DNA from: Clostridia bacterium
GTDB lineage: Bacteria; Bacillota; Clostridia; Oscillospirales; Acutalibacteraceae
Direction: 5' to 3'
Assembly: GCA_900766895.1 (NCBI GenBank)
Contig: CAAFXF010000089.1
Location: forward strand, 1-13,056
DNA length: 13,056 nucleotides
Shown: positions 7,271-13,056 of the stretch, piece after piece
How positions within the stretch are numbered: position 1 is the first letter of the stretch
Layout of the letters: each line of letters starts with the position of its first letter
Position numbers and translations under genes: made by a program
Notes under the pieces: generated by a model
What the model was told of the DNA's origin: nothing
The model's database searches: none
What the model saw: the letters and a program-made list of their open reading frames with translations, nothing else

Positions 7271-7299
7271 TTGAAAAAATCTTCCAATAGTTGTAATAT
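7271..7299 (+). promoter_or_regulatory. Candidate promoter of mgsA
   Basis: TTGAAA (7271-7276) and TAATAT (7294-7299) are 17 bp apart. A perfect TATAAT at 7307-7312 lies just downstream but has no good -35 at the usual distance. mgsA may therefore be transcribed separately from the mre operon, although readthrough from the PBP2 gene is also possible because no terminator is visible between them. Confidence 0.45.
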
Positions 7300-7341
7300 G
7301 TTATTGTATAATTTTATTATAGAAAAGGCAGGTTAGAGAGT

Positions 7342-7755
7342 ATGAATATAGCACTTATAGCACACGATGCAAAAAAAGAATTGTTAGTTCAGTTTTGTAT
7401 TGCATATTGCGGTATTATCAGCCGTCACGATGTTTGTGCAACCGGCACAACAGGCAAGCTTGTTAAGGAAGCAACCGGTCTTGATATTAATTGCTTTTTG
7501 AGTGGCTCTCAGGGTGGAGGCCAGCAGATTGCAAGCCGTATTGCCTGCAACGAAATCGACCTTTTGATTTTCTTTAGAGATCCGCTTAATCCAAAGCCTC
7601 ACGAGCCAAACGACAACGATTTACTACGCCTTTGCGATGTTCATAATATACCTTTTGCAACAAATATTGCCACAGCGGAGGCTCTTATCAGAGGAGTTGA
7701 GCGCGGCGACTTTGAGTGGAGAGAAATTGTTAATCCACGGTATAATCAAAAATAA
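7342..7755 (+). CDS. mgsA: Methylglyoxal synthase homologue lacking the catalytic Asp
   Basis: Methylglyoxal synthase converts dihydroxyacetone phosphate to methylglyoxal and phosphate as a bypass of lower glycolysis. The 137-aa protein shows the whole fold signature: ALIAHD (His8), CATGTTGKL (phosphate-binding, 32-40), LIFFRDPLNPKPHEP (75-89, with Asp80 and His87) and DVHNIPFATNIATAEALI. The loop that reads SGPMGGDQQ in E. coli reads SGSQGGGQQ here (54-62). The catalytic base, E. coli Asp71, is thus Gly60 (codon GGC, one base from GAC). E. coli Asp101 aligns with Asn90, which may be normal in this clade. The protein may be inactive or regulatory, or the base may be an assembly error. In some Clostridia mgsA also sits beside mre/min/rodA genes. 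The start at 7342 has AGGCAGG and GAGAG upstream. Confidence 0.9.
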   Translation: MNIALIAHDAKKELLVQFCIAYCGIISRHDVCATGTTGKLVKEATGLDINCFLSGSQGGGQQIASRIACNEIDLLIFFRDPLNPKPHEPNDNDLLRLCDVHNIPFATNIATAEALIRGVERGDFEWREIVNPRYNQK

Positions 7756-7764
7756 ACTGCTTTG

Positions 7765-7790
7765 TGAGGTGGAAGTTTTCTTCCACCTCA
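7765..7790. other. Perfect 11-bp hairpin between mgsA and hisS
   Basis: TGAGGTGGAAG (7765-7775) and CTTCCACCTCA (7780-7790) are perfectly complementary around a TTTT loop. No U-run follows on either strand, so this is not a standard terminator. It could be an attenuator, an mRNA-stabilising or processing structure, or a protein site. It lies 10 bases after the mgsA stop and 25 bases before the hisS start. Confidence 0.6.
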
Positions 7791-7814
7791 ATAACTGTAT
7801 ATAGGAGAGAAAAT

Positions 7815-9164
7815 ATGGCACTTATTACAAAAGCAATAAAGGGCACAAAGGATGTTTTGCCATCAGAGTCCTACAAAAATCAATACATAGAGGCAACCTG
7901 CTTAGGTGTTGCCGAAAATTTTGGATATAAAGAAATGAGAACACCTGTTTTTGAGCATACCGAATTGTTCCAAAGAGGTGTCGGCGATACAACCGATGTT
8001 GTTCAAAAGGAGATGTACACCTTTGATGACAAGGGCGGTCGTTCAATTACCTTGCGTCCCGAGGGTACAGCAGGTGCGGCAAGGTCATTTTTGGAAAACG
8101 GTCTGTCAAACGAAGCATTGCCGCAGAAGATTTGCTATCTTACATCGTGTTACAGATACGAAAAGCCACAGACGGGTAGGCTTCGTGAGTTCCACCAGTT
8201 CGGTATAGAATGCTTCGGCGCGGCGTCACCGCTTGCGGATGCCGAGATGATTGCTCTTGCAAAGCAAATCTTTGATGAATTGGGTGTTAAGGATTTGCAC
8301 CTTGAGATTAATTCTATCGGCTGTCCAAAGTGCCGTGCAGAATATCACAAGGCACTTAAGGAATACTTTACATCAAGGATAGATGAGCTTTGCGACACCT
8401 GTCGTGACCGTCTTGATAGAAATCCAATGAGGATTTTGGATTGCAAAAGTCCTGTTTGCAGCGAGATTGCCAAGGATGCACCTGTTGTTCTTGATTATCT
8501 TTGCGACGAGTGCAGGGATCATTTTGACAAAACAAAAAGCTATCTTGACGCTTCAAATATTGAGTATATCGTTAATCCTCAAATTGTAAGAGGTCTTGAT
8601 TATTACACAAAAACCGTGTTTGAATTTGTGTCTGATTCTATCGGCTCGCAGGGAACTGTATGTGGTGGCGGAAGATATGACGGTCTTATTGAGGAGCTTG
8701 GCGGTCAGCACACTCCGTCGCTCGGCTTCGGTATGGGACTTGAAAGATTACATCTTGTTATGGAGGCACAGGGATGCGAATTTCCTGAGCCGTCACGCCC
8801 TGATTTGTTTATTGTTGCTATGGGCGACAAGGCAACACTTAAGGCTATTGAAATTGCAAAGGATATGCGTGATGAGGGTTACAGCGTTGTTTATGACCTT
8901 AACGGTAGGTCCTTAAGGGCACAGATGAAGTATGCCGACAAGTGCAATGCAAAGTATAATGTTGTTATAGGCGACAATGAGGTAGATACAAAAACTGCAA
9001 CCCTTAAGGATATGGCTACGGGTGAGCAAAGCGAAATCAGCCTTGAAACCTTTGTTTCCGGCTATTACAGCATTACCCTTGACAGTCAGCTTAAGGATTT
9101 GGAAATCAACGGCGAGGCGTTTGATTTTAATTCACTGTTTCTCGGAGGACAAAATGATGACTAA
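7815..9164 (+). CDS. hisS: Histidyl-tRNA synthetase
   Basis: This class II synthetase charges tRNA-His in the cytoplasm. From ATG 7815 it is 449 aa, slightly longer than the usual 420-430. Visible are KGTKDVLP at the N-terminus, motif 2 (CYRYEKPQTGRLREFHQFG, 112-130), the HisRS-specific RGLDYYTKTVFEF (259-271) and GGGRYDGL (284-291), motif 3 GFGMGLERL (304-312) and a C-terminal anticodon-binding domain. Cys pairs CPKC (170-173), CDTC (193-196) and CDEC (230-233) are of the kind seen in Gram-positive homologues. An in-frame GTG at 7764 would add 17 residues, but it runs through the hairpin at 7765-7790. TAGGAGAG (7802-7809) supports 7815 instead. The 3' end overlaps aspS. Confidence 0.96.
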   Translation: MALITKAIKGTKDVLPSESYKNQYIEATCLGVAENFGYKEMRTPVFEHTELFQRGVGDTTDVVQKEMYTFDDKGGRSITLRPEGTAGAARSFLENGLSNEALPQKICYLTSCYRYEKPQTGRLREFHQFGIECFGAASPLADAEMIALAKQIFDELGVKDLHLEINSIGCPKCRAEYHKALKEYFTSRIDELCDTCRDRLDRNPMRILDCKSPVCSEIAKDAPVVLDYLCDECRDHFDKTKSYLDASNIEYIVNPQIVRGLDYYTKTVFEFVSDSIGSQGTVCGGGRYDGLIEELGGQHTPSLGFGMGLERLHLVMEAQGCEFPEPSRPDLFIVAMGDKATLKAIEIAKDMRDEGYSVVYDLNGRSLRAQMKYADKCNAKYNVVIGDNEVDTKTATLKDMATGEQSEISLETFVSGYYSITLDSQLKDLEINGEAFDFNSLFLGGQNDD

Positions 9165-10947
9165 TTCAATTAAGGGTATGAAGCGTACCGATTATTGTGC
9201 AAGGTTTGATATCAATAATGTCGGACAAACTATTACTGTTTTCGGTTGGGTACAGCGTCAAAGAGATTTGGGCAACCTCATTTTTATTGACCTGCGTGAC
9301 AGAACAGGTATAATCCAGCTTTCGTTTAATGACCAAACCGACAGAGAAATTTTTGCAGCAGCACAGTCTGTAAGAAGTGAATTTGTTGTTGCCGCAACCG
9401 GTGTTGTTGCAGAAAGAGAAAGCAAGAATAAGGACATCCCGACGGGTGATATTGAGGTTATCGTAACAGATTTTCGTATCGTTTCAAAGGCAAAGACTCC
9501 TCCTTTCGAAATTGAAAAGAGCGAGAAGGTCGGCGACGAAACCACGCTTAAGTACAGATATCTTAATTTGCGTAACGAAAAGCTTACAAAGAATATTCTT
9601 ATGCGCCATAAGATTGCAAAAATCGCAAGAGAGTATTTTTATGATAACGATTTTATCGAGATTGAGACACCTATGATGATAAAGTCAACACCTGAGGGTG
9701 CCCGTGACTATGTTGTTCCGTCTCGTATCCACAACGGCAAGTTTTACGCCTTGCCGCAATCACCGCAGATATACAAGCAGCTTACCATGATTGCAGGCTT
9801 TGACAGATACATTCAGCTTGCGCGTTGCTTTAGGGATGAGGATTTACGTGCCGACCGTCAGCCTGAGTTTACTCAAATTGACCTTGAAATGAGCTTTGTT
9901 GACTGTGATGATATTATGGATATGGCAGAGGGCTTTATCTCAAGGCTTATGAAGGAAACAATTGATGTTGATATAGATGCTCCGCTTCCTCGTATGACCT
10001 TTGCCGATGCTATGAACAAGTACGGCTCAGATAAGCCTGATACCCGTTTTGATATGCTTATTGAGGATATTTCCGATTGGGCAGACAACACGGATTTTGT
10101 TGTGTTTAAGAGCGCTATTGCAGACGGCGGTGCCGTTAAGGCTATCGTTGCAAGGAATGCCGCACAGGTTTATACAAGAAAGAAGATTGACAAGCTTACC
10201 GAATATGCTAAGGGCATCGGGGCAAAGGGACTTGCTTATATCCGTTGGGCAGACGAAGAGCCAAACTGCTCATTTGCAAAATTCCTTAAGGACGGCGAAC
10301 TTGAAGCACTTATTGCACAGCTCGGTGCACAGCAGGGTGACGTTGTGTTTATCGTCAGCGACAAGACACGCAAGGCTCTTACAATTATGGGCGGTCTTCG
10401 CCTTACTGTTGCAAAGGAACTTGACATTATTCCCGATGGCAAGTGGAATTATCTGTGGATTACAGAAATGCCGTTCTTCGAAATGGATGAGGATACAGGC
10501 GAGTGGGTAGCCGCTCATCATCCGTTTACAATGCCTATGGAGGATAGTATTCAGCATCTTGATACCGATAAATCAAAGGTAAAGGCACAGGCGTTTGACC
10601 TTGTTCTTAACGGCACAGAGCTTTCATCAGGTTCAATGAGAATTACCGATTGCGAGCTTCAAACAAAGATGTTCGAGCTTTTGGGTATGGAGCAGGAGGA
10701 AATCGACGCAAAGTTTGGCTTCCTTGTAGATGCTTATCATTATGCGGCACCACCTCACGGCGGTATGGGTATCGGTCTTGACAGACTTGCAATGCTCATC
10801 TGCGGTGCAGATTCATTGCGTGATGTTGTTGCCTTTCCTAAAGTACAAAATGCAAGCGAGCTTATGAGCGGTGCTCCGTCATATATTGATAATATTCAGC
10901 TTGATGAACTCGGAATTGACTTAAAGGCGAGTGAAAATAATGAGTGA
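9154..10947 (+). CDS. aspS: Aspartyl-tRNA synthetase (bacterial type with GAD domain)
   Basis: This class IIb synthetase charges tRNA-Asp. From ATG 9154 it is 597 aa, the normal bacterial length. The N-terminal OB-fold anticodon domain contains FGWVQRQRDLGNLIFIDLRD (30-49). The catalytic core shows STPEGARDYVVPSR (178-191), YALPQSPQIYKQL (198-210), motif 2 ARCFRDEDLRADRQPEFTQ (223-241) and motif 3 GGMGIGLDRLAML (536-548), with the bacterial GAD insert between motifs 2 and 3. The Leu in RDLG, where some non-discriminating enzymes have His, hints at a discriminating enzyme; this is weak inference. GGAGG at 9144-9148 serves ATG 9154, or the adjacent ATG 9157 at a slightly better spacing. The start lies 11 bases inside hisS, suggesting translational coupling. 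A longer in-frame extension upstream lies within hisS and is not supported. Confidence 0.96.
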   Translation: MMTNSIKGMKRTDYCARFDINNVGQTITVFGWVQRQRDLGNLIFIDLRDRTGIIQLSFNDQTDREIFAAAQSVRSEFVVAATGVVAERESKNKDIPTGDIEVIVTDFRIVSKAKTPPFEIEKSEKVGDETTLKYRYLNLRNEKLTKNILMRHKIAKIAREYFYDNDFIEIETPMMIKSTPEGARDYVVPSRIHNGKFYALPQSPQIYKQLTMIAGFDRYIQLARCFRDEDLRADRQPEFTQIDLEMSFVDCDDIMDMAEGFISRLMKETIDVDIDAPLPRMTFADAMNKYGSDKPDTRFDMLIEDISDWADNTDFVVFKSAIADGGAVKAIVARNAAQVYTRKKIDKLTEYAKGIGAKGLAYIRWADEEPNCSFAKFLKDGELEALIAQLGAQQGDVVFIVSDKTRKALTIMGGLRLTVAKELDIIPDGKWNYLWITEMPFFEMDEDTGEWVAAHHPFTMPMEDSIQHLDTDKSKVKAQAFDLVLNGTELSSGSMRITDCELQTKMFELLGMEQEEIDAKFGFLVDAYHYAAPPHGGMGIGLDRLAMLICGADSLRDVVAFPKVQNASELMSGAPSYIDNIQLDELGIDLKASENNE

Positions 10948-11530
10948 TAACTATAACTTTTTTGCAATGGTTAATAGAATGAAATATATTGACCGTTGGG
11001 CATTGATGCCAAATACTCAAAAGGAAAATATTGCAGAGCACAGCCACAGCGTTGCGGTTATTGCTCACGCTCTTGCGCTTATCGGCAAAAAAGAGTTTGG
11101 CAAAAATTACGACGAAAACAGAGTTGCCGTGCTTGCCTTGTACCACGATACAACAGAGGTTATTACCGGTGATATGCCTACTCCCGTTAAGTATTATAAT
11201 AACGATATAAAGAGTGTTTACAAGGAAATTGAGGCTGTTGCAGGACAGCGCCTGCTTTCTATGCTGCCTGATGAATACAGGGCTGATTATGAGCCTATGT
11301 TTGAGCATAGTGAGGAGGACAGGGAGCTTTGGTTATTGGTTAAGGCTGCCGACAAAATCAGTGCTCTTATCAAATGTATTGAGGAAAACAGAATGGGCAA
11401 TAGGGAATTCGATATTGCCCTTAAGGCACAGGAACAAAAAATTGCCGAAATAGATATCCCTGAAGTTAAGTTTTTCTCCGAGCATTTCTTAAAAGCCTAT
11501 TACCTGACACTTGACGAACATACAAAATAA
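10940..11530 (+). CDS. yfbR: YfbR-like HD-domain 5'-deoxynucleotidase
   Basis: This 196-aa HD-family phosphohydrolase resembles E. coli YfbR along its whole length (199 aa there). YfbR removes phosphate from deoxyribonucleoside 5'-monophosphates and so tunes dNTP pools. Metal-binding residues are visible: His34 (AEHSHSV), His69-Asp70 (LYHD) and Asp138 (KAAD). Arg19-Trp20 (DRWALM) corresponds to the substrate-contacting pair, and ITGDMPTPVKYYN (75-87) is the family signature. The ATG at 10940 lies 8 bases inside the end of aspS, so it probably belongs to the hisS-aspS transcript. An in-frame GTG at 10931 would add three residues. AAAGG (10923-10927) is the only SD-like sequence. A general HD nucleotidase of other specificity is possible. 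Confidence 0.92.
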   Translation: MSDNYNFFAMVNRMKYIDRWALMPNTQKENIAEHSHSVAVIAHALALIGKKEFGKNYDENRVAVLALYHDTTEVITGDMPTPVKYYNNDIKSVYKEIEAVAGQRLLSMLPDEYRADYEPMFEHSEEDRELWLLVKAADKISALIKCIEENRMGNREFDIALKAQEQKIAEIDIPEVKFFSEHFLKAYYLTLDEHTK

Positions 11531-11565
11531 AAAAACTTGGATGTGATTTTCGCATCCAAGTTTTT
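11531..11565. terminator. Bidirectional intrinsic terminator
   Basis: AAAAACTTGGATGTG (11531-11545) pairs with CGCATCCAAGTTTTT (11551-11565), leaving an ATTTT loop. The core is a 10-bp stem with one G-U pair, flanked by five A and five T. Each strand therefore has its own U-run, and the hairpin can end both yfbR transcription (plus) and that of the Cys-rich gene (minus), whose stop codon overlaps its edge. Confidence 0.88.
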
Positions 11566-11740
11566 AGTTATTTCCGTTGTCTTTATTGTGCGGGCAATTA
11601 TATGCATTGCATCCGTCACAGCCACCTGCACAGCCCTTTTTCTTTTTCTTTTTCATTTTAACTATTGCAAGAGTAATTGAAATTGTAAGAATTATCAGAA
11701 CAATTATTGTGCCTTTGTTTTGTATTATAAAATCTATCAT
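11564..11740 (-). CDS. FeoB-associated-type Cys-rich small membrane protein
   Basis: The minus strand from ATG 11740 encodes 58 aa. A hydrophobic helix (about 11-28, TIIVLIILTISITLAIVK) is followed by a Lys cluster (29-35) and a Cys-rich tail, GCAGGCDGCNAYNCPH (36-51), with four Cys. This layout is that of the FeoB-associated Cys-rich membrane protein family (PF12669-like), found next to ferrous iron transporter genes; its molecular role is not established. The Cys cluster could bind a metal. The ribosome binding site is GGAG (complement of 11748-11751), seven bases before the start. No feoA or feoB is in this window. The gene shares a terminator with yfbR and a divergent promoter region with the zinc-ribbon gene. 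Confidence 0.85.
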   Translation of the reverse strand: MIDFIIQNKGTIIVLIILTISITLAIVKMKKKKKKGCAGGCDGCNAYNCPHNKDNGNN

Positions 11741-11761
11741 AGCATATCTCCGTTCATTTTT

Positions 11762-11790
11762 ATGGTAATCAAAAGATAGCTAATTGTCAA
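11762..11790 (-). promoter_or_regulatory. Promoter of the Cys-rich protein gene
   Basis: On the minus strand TTGACA (11790-11785) lies 17 bp from TACCAT (11767-11762), a 4/6 match to TATAAT. Transcription would start near 11755, only about 15 bases before the ATG. The -35 box is inside the left half of a perfect inverted repeat. Confidence 0.6.
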
Positions 11791-11828
11791 CTTATTTTTA
11801 ACATTTTGCTTATTGTGTTGACAATTAG
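11780..11828. repeat. Perfect 12-bp inverted repeat carrying both divergent -35 boxes
   Basis: CTAATTGTCAAC (11780-11791) and GTTGACAATTAG (11817-11828) are exact reverse complements separated by 25 bp. Each half contains the TTGACA of one of the two divergent promoters. The symmetry makes it a candidate operator for a dimeric regulator acting on both genes, but no regulator gene is visible here. Confidence 0.7.
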
Positions 11829-11846
11829 GTATAAAAAATATATAGT
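11818..11846 (+). promoter_or_regulatory. Sigma-A-type promoter of the zinc-ribbon protein gene
   Basis: A perfect TTGACA (11818-11823) is 17 bp from TATAGT (11841-11846). Transcription would start near 11853, about 24 bases before the ATG at 11877. The -35 box forms part of the right half of the inverted repeat. Confidence 0.8.
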
Positions 11847-11876
11847 AATTTTATATTAATAAATCGGGAGAATACT

Positions 11877-12917
11877 ATGAAATGTAAAAATTGCGGTGCA
11901 GGGGTAGAGAAGGACTCAAGCATCTGTACAAACTGCGGTGCAGTGGTTAATAAGGATTCTGATTATGTCTTGCTAACAAATCAGGATAATGTTTATCAGG
12001 ATGTATATTCTGAAAGCGACAATAATAGAAAAAGAAAGCCCAAGCCAATCACAAGAGCAATGCTTGTTTTGATTTCCGTTGCTGTGATTATCGGCTCAGG
12101 CGTAGCCTCGTATTTCGTGTTTTACGGTATTGAGAGCGTGAAGGACAAGCCGGAGCTTTCTTTTACATCGGGCACGGGCGTCATTAACGATGATGAGCAG
12201 GTGCTTTATGTCGGAATTGATGATTCATCTGTTGTTGAGTTCATTCAGGGCGTAAATCTTTACGACGGAGAGGTAAACGAAAAGAATGTCAAAAAGGCAC
12301 AGTTCATTTCAAGCGATTATGAGTATTCACAAAATGTAGAAAAAACATTTAGGTGTATTTTCTTTGATATGGACAAGCTTAATCTTGATAAAAAAGCCGA
12401 TTATACCTACACCTTTGAAATGAAGTATTCGTTTGTAGGTGACGATAAATGGTATACCTATTATCAAACTGTTAACTTTAAGGGCAGCACAAATACCGAT
12501 GCGAGTGATATAATCTTTGACCATTCGCTTGACCAAGAGCTTGAGGAAACAACAACTCCGTATGAGTCAGAGGAAAACGGTGATGTAAGCGATGTTGCTT
12601 ATCTTTACGACAGCTACTGGTACACAAAGCCGTATACAGCGGATGATACACGTAGTATTTCGGCGTTTAAGTTTACAAGTGACGGAAAATTTACCTCTAC
12701 CGATTATGTAAAGGTTGGGTATGAAAGCTGGGAGGTAAGCACAAATTCAGGTGAGTTCAGCATTGACGGTAATACTCTTAAAATCAAAACGGCTGACGGC
12801 GAAGAGGATGAGTTTACCCTTGATAAAAAGAACAAAGCAATCTCTCAAGGCAACAATGAGCTAACCTCCAGAAAGTACAACAGCACAAAGAATGCCGAGG
12901 ATTTCTTCGGAATATAA
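11877..12917 (+). CDS. Zinc-ribbon, single-pass membrane protein of unknown function
   Basis: This 346-aa protein is not assigned to a known function. It begins with a double-CxxC zinc ribbon (C3, C6, C17, C20; CKNCGAGV and CTNCGAVV). A basic linker (RKRKPKP, 51-57) precedes one transmembrane helix (about 61-83). The rest is probably outside the cell: a beta-rich middle region (about 90-205), an acidic Thr/Glu linker (about 215-240) and a C-terminal Trp/Tyr-rich beta domain (about 245-330) with SAFKFTSDGKFT and GEFSIDGNTLKIKT repeats of lipocalin-like character. Such zinc-ribbon membrane proteins are common in Clostridia. GGGAG at 11866-11870 is six bases before the start. The gene has its own promoter and stands alone. 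No terminator is seen before the presumed insertion sequence downstream. Confidence 0.85.
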   Translation: MKCKNCGAGVEKDSSICTNCGAVVNKDSDYVLLTNQDNVYQDVYSESDNNRKRKPKPITRAMLVLISVAVIIGSGVASYFVFYGIESVKDKPELSFTSGTGVINDDEQVLYVGIDDSSVVEFIQGVNLYDGEVNEKNVKKAQFISSDYEYSQNVEKTFRCIFFDMDKLNLDKKADYTYTFEMKYSFVGDDKWYTYYQTVNFKGSTNTDASDIIFDHSLDQELEETTTPYESEENGDVSDVAYLYDSYWYTKPYTADDTRSISAFKFTSDGKFTSTDYVKVGYESWEVSTNSGEFSIDGNTLKIKTADGEEDEFTLDKKNKAISQGNNELTSRKYNSTKNAEDFFGI

Positions 12918-12981
12918 AAACAAACCGTTCTTAAGCAGCCCTTTGAACAAGTCCGTAAAAAATGGACAATAGAAAAAAGAA

Positions 12982-13021
12982 CCCTCTTGATGTAGAATAA
13001 ATACATCAGGAGGGAATTTTT
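12982..13021 (+). terminator. Terminator-like hairpin covering the transposase ribosome binding site
   Basis: CCCTCTTGATGTA (12982-12994) pairs with TACATCAGGAGGG (13002-13014) over 13 bp with one T-G pair and a 7-nt loop; AATTTTT follows. The 3' arm contains GGAGGG, the Shine-Dalgarno sequence of the ATG at 13022. Transcripts entering from upstream would be terminated or have this ribosome binding site hidden, a known protective arrangement in insertion sequences. Confidence 0.7.
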
Positions 13022-13056
13022 ATGCCAAGAAGTTATCGACACATAAGCAATTACGA
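13022..13056 (+). CDS. Start of a probable IS3-family transposase ORF (partial, 11 codons)
   Basis: The ATG at 13022 has GGAGGG at 13009-13014 upstream and an open frame to the window end, encoding MPRSYRHISNY. This basic start is like that of the small helix-turn-helix OrfA of clostridial IS3 elements, whose N-termini often read RSYRH or RKYRH followed by a Glu/Lys-rich segment. Eleven residues are too few for a firm call; the support comes from the upstream hairpin and the IS-like end. Confidence 0.5.
   Translation, partial: MPRSYRHISNY

Larger units (their letters stand above)
12944..13056 (+). mobile_element. Probable left end of an IS3-family insertion sequence (truncated by window)
   Basis: From about 12944 the sequence TGAACAAGTCCGTAAAAAAT followed by GGACAAT has the character of IS3-family termini (TG start, then an A-rich tract and TGGACA). 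About 78 bases inside it, a small basic protein begins that resembles clostridial IS3 OrfA. The exact end and any target duplication cannot be fixed because the right end is outside the window. Confidence 0.45.

Noticed and set aside
7765..7790. T-box remnant (GAGGTGG resembles part of the GGGTGG T-box core)
   Set aside because: The similarity stops after GGTGGAA, there is no ACCGCG, and the leader is far too short for a specifier stem.
7764..7814. GTG start extending HisS by 17 residues
   Set aside because: The extension runs through a perfect hairpin and is not homologous to HisRS N-termini; a good ribosome binding site directly precedes ATG 7815.
9022..9153. 44-residue N-terminal extension of AspRS
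   Set aside because: It lies wholly within hisS in another frame, whereas GGAGG at 9144-9148 and the family start support 9154 or 9157.
11577..11768. 63-aa plus-strand frame opposite the Cys-rich gene
   Set aside because: Its poly-Phe tract is the antisense of the Lys cluster of the minus-strand protein, which has a family signature, a ribosome binding site and a promoter.
1..13056. CRISPR arrays, tRNA or rRNA genes, defence islands
   Set aside because: Reading the whole window found no regularly spaced direct repeats, no tRNA cloverleaf or rRNA segment, and no recognisable defence gene.

Overview
The window looks like the end of a contig from a low-to-moderate GC Gram-positive bacterium of class Clostridia, most likely in the Ruminococcaceae/Oscillospiraceae. 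The evidence is the mreB-mreC-mreD-PBP2 order, a PdaA-type sporulation deacetylase, GGAGG-type ribosome binding sites, TTGACA/TATAAT promoters and the overall protein character. No species can be named. The first 28 bases are not genomic: they match the Illumina TruSeq read-2 adapter, so the sequence begins at an untrimmed contig end.

Layout. (1) 29-226, minus strand: the N-terminal S4 domain of an RluC/RluD-type pseudouridine synthase, cut off by the adapter, with a good promoter that leaves almost no leader. (2) 320-591: a gene-free stretch bounded by near-perfect 23-bp inverted repeats with nested internal palindromes, a MITE-like element. (3) 618-2666: prfB (release factor 2, without the in-frame UGA frameshift) and a PdaA-like deacetylase lipoprotein, separated by a terminator whose 3' arm contains the second gene's ribosome binding site. 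(4) 2768-7262: the elongation operon mreB-mreC-mreD-PBP2. (5) 7342-7755: mgsA, encoding a methylglyoxal synthase homologue whose catalytic Asp (E. coli D71) reads as Gly. (6) 7815-10947 and on to 11530: hisS-aspS-yfbR, with overlapping reading frames. (7) 11531-11565: a bidirectional terminator shared with a 58-aa Cys-rich FeoB-associated-type membrane protein on the minus strand. (8) 11762-11846: two divergent promoters whose -35 boxes lie in a perfect 12-bp inverted repeat. (9) 11877-12917: a zinc-ribbon, single-pass membrane protein of unknown function. (10) From about 12944 to the window end: what appears to be the left end of an IS3-family insertion sequence, with a hairpin over the transposase ribosome binding site and the first 11 codons of its first ORF.

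How the genes work together. The centre is housekeeping. MreBCD and PBP2 form the lateral-wall synthesis machinery, PdaA-like proteins modify spore cortex or wall glycan, PrfB, HisS and AspS serve translation, and YfbR and MgsA serve nucleotide and triose-phosphate metabolism. No wholly new multi-gene system was found. The points most worth a second look are the MgsA active-site change, the prfB site that looks like a repaired frameshift, the inverted-repeat element, the symmetric divergent promoter beside the Cys-rich protein, and two places where a terminator-like hairpin covers the next gene's ribosome binding site.
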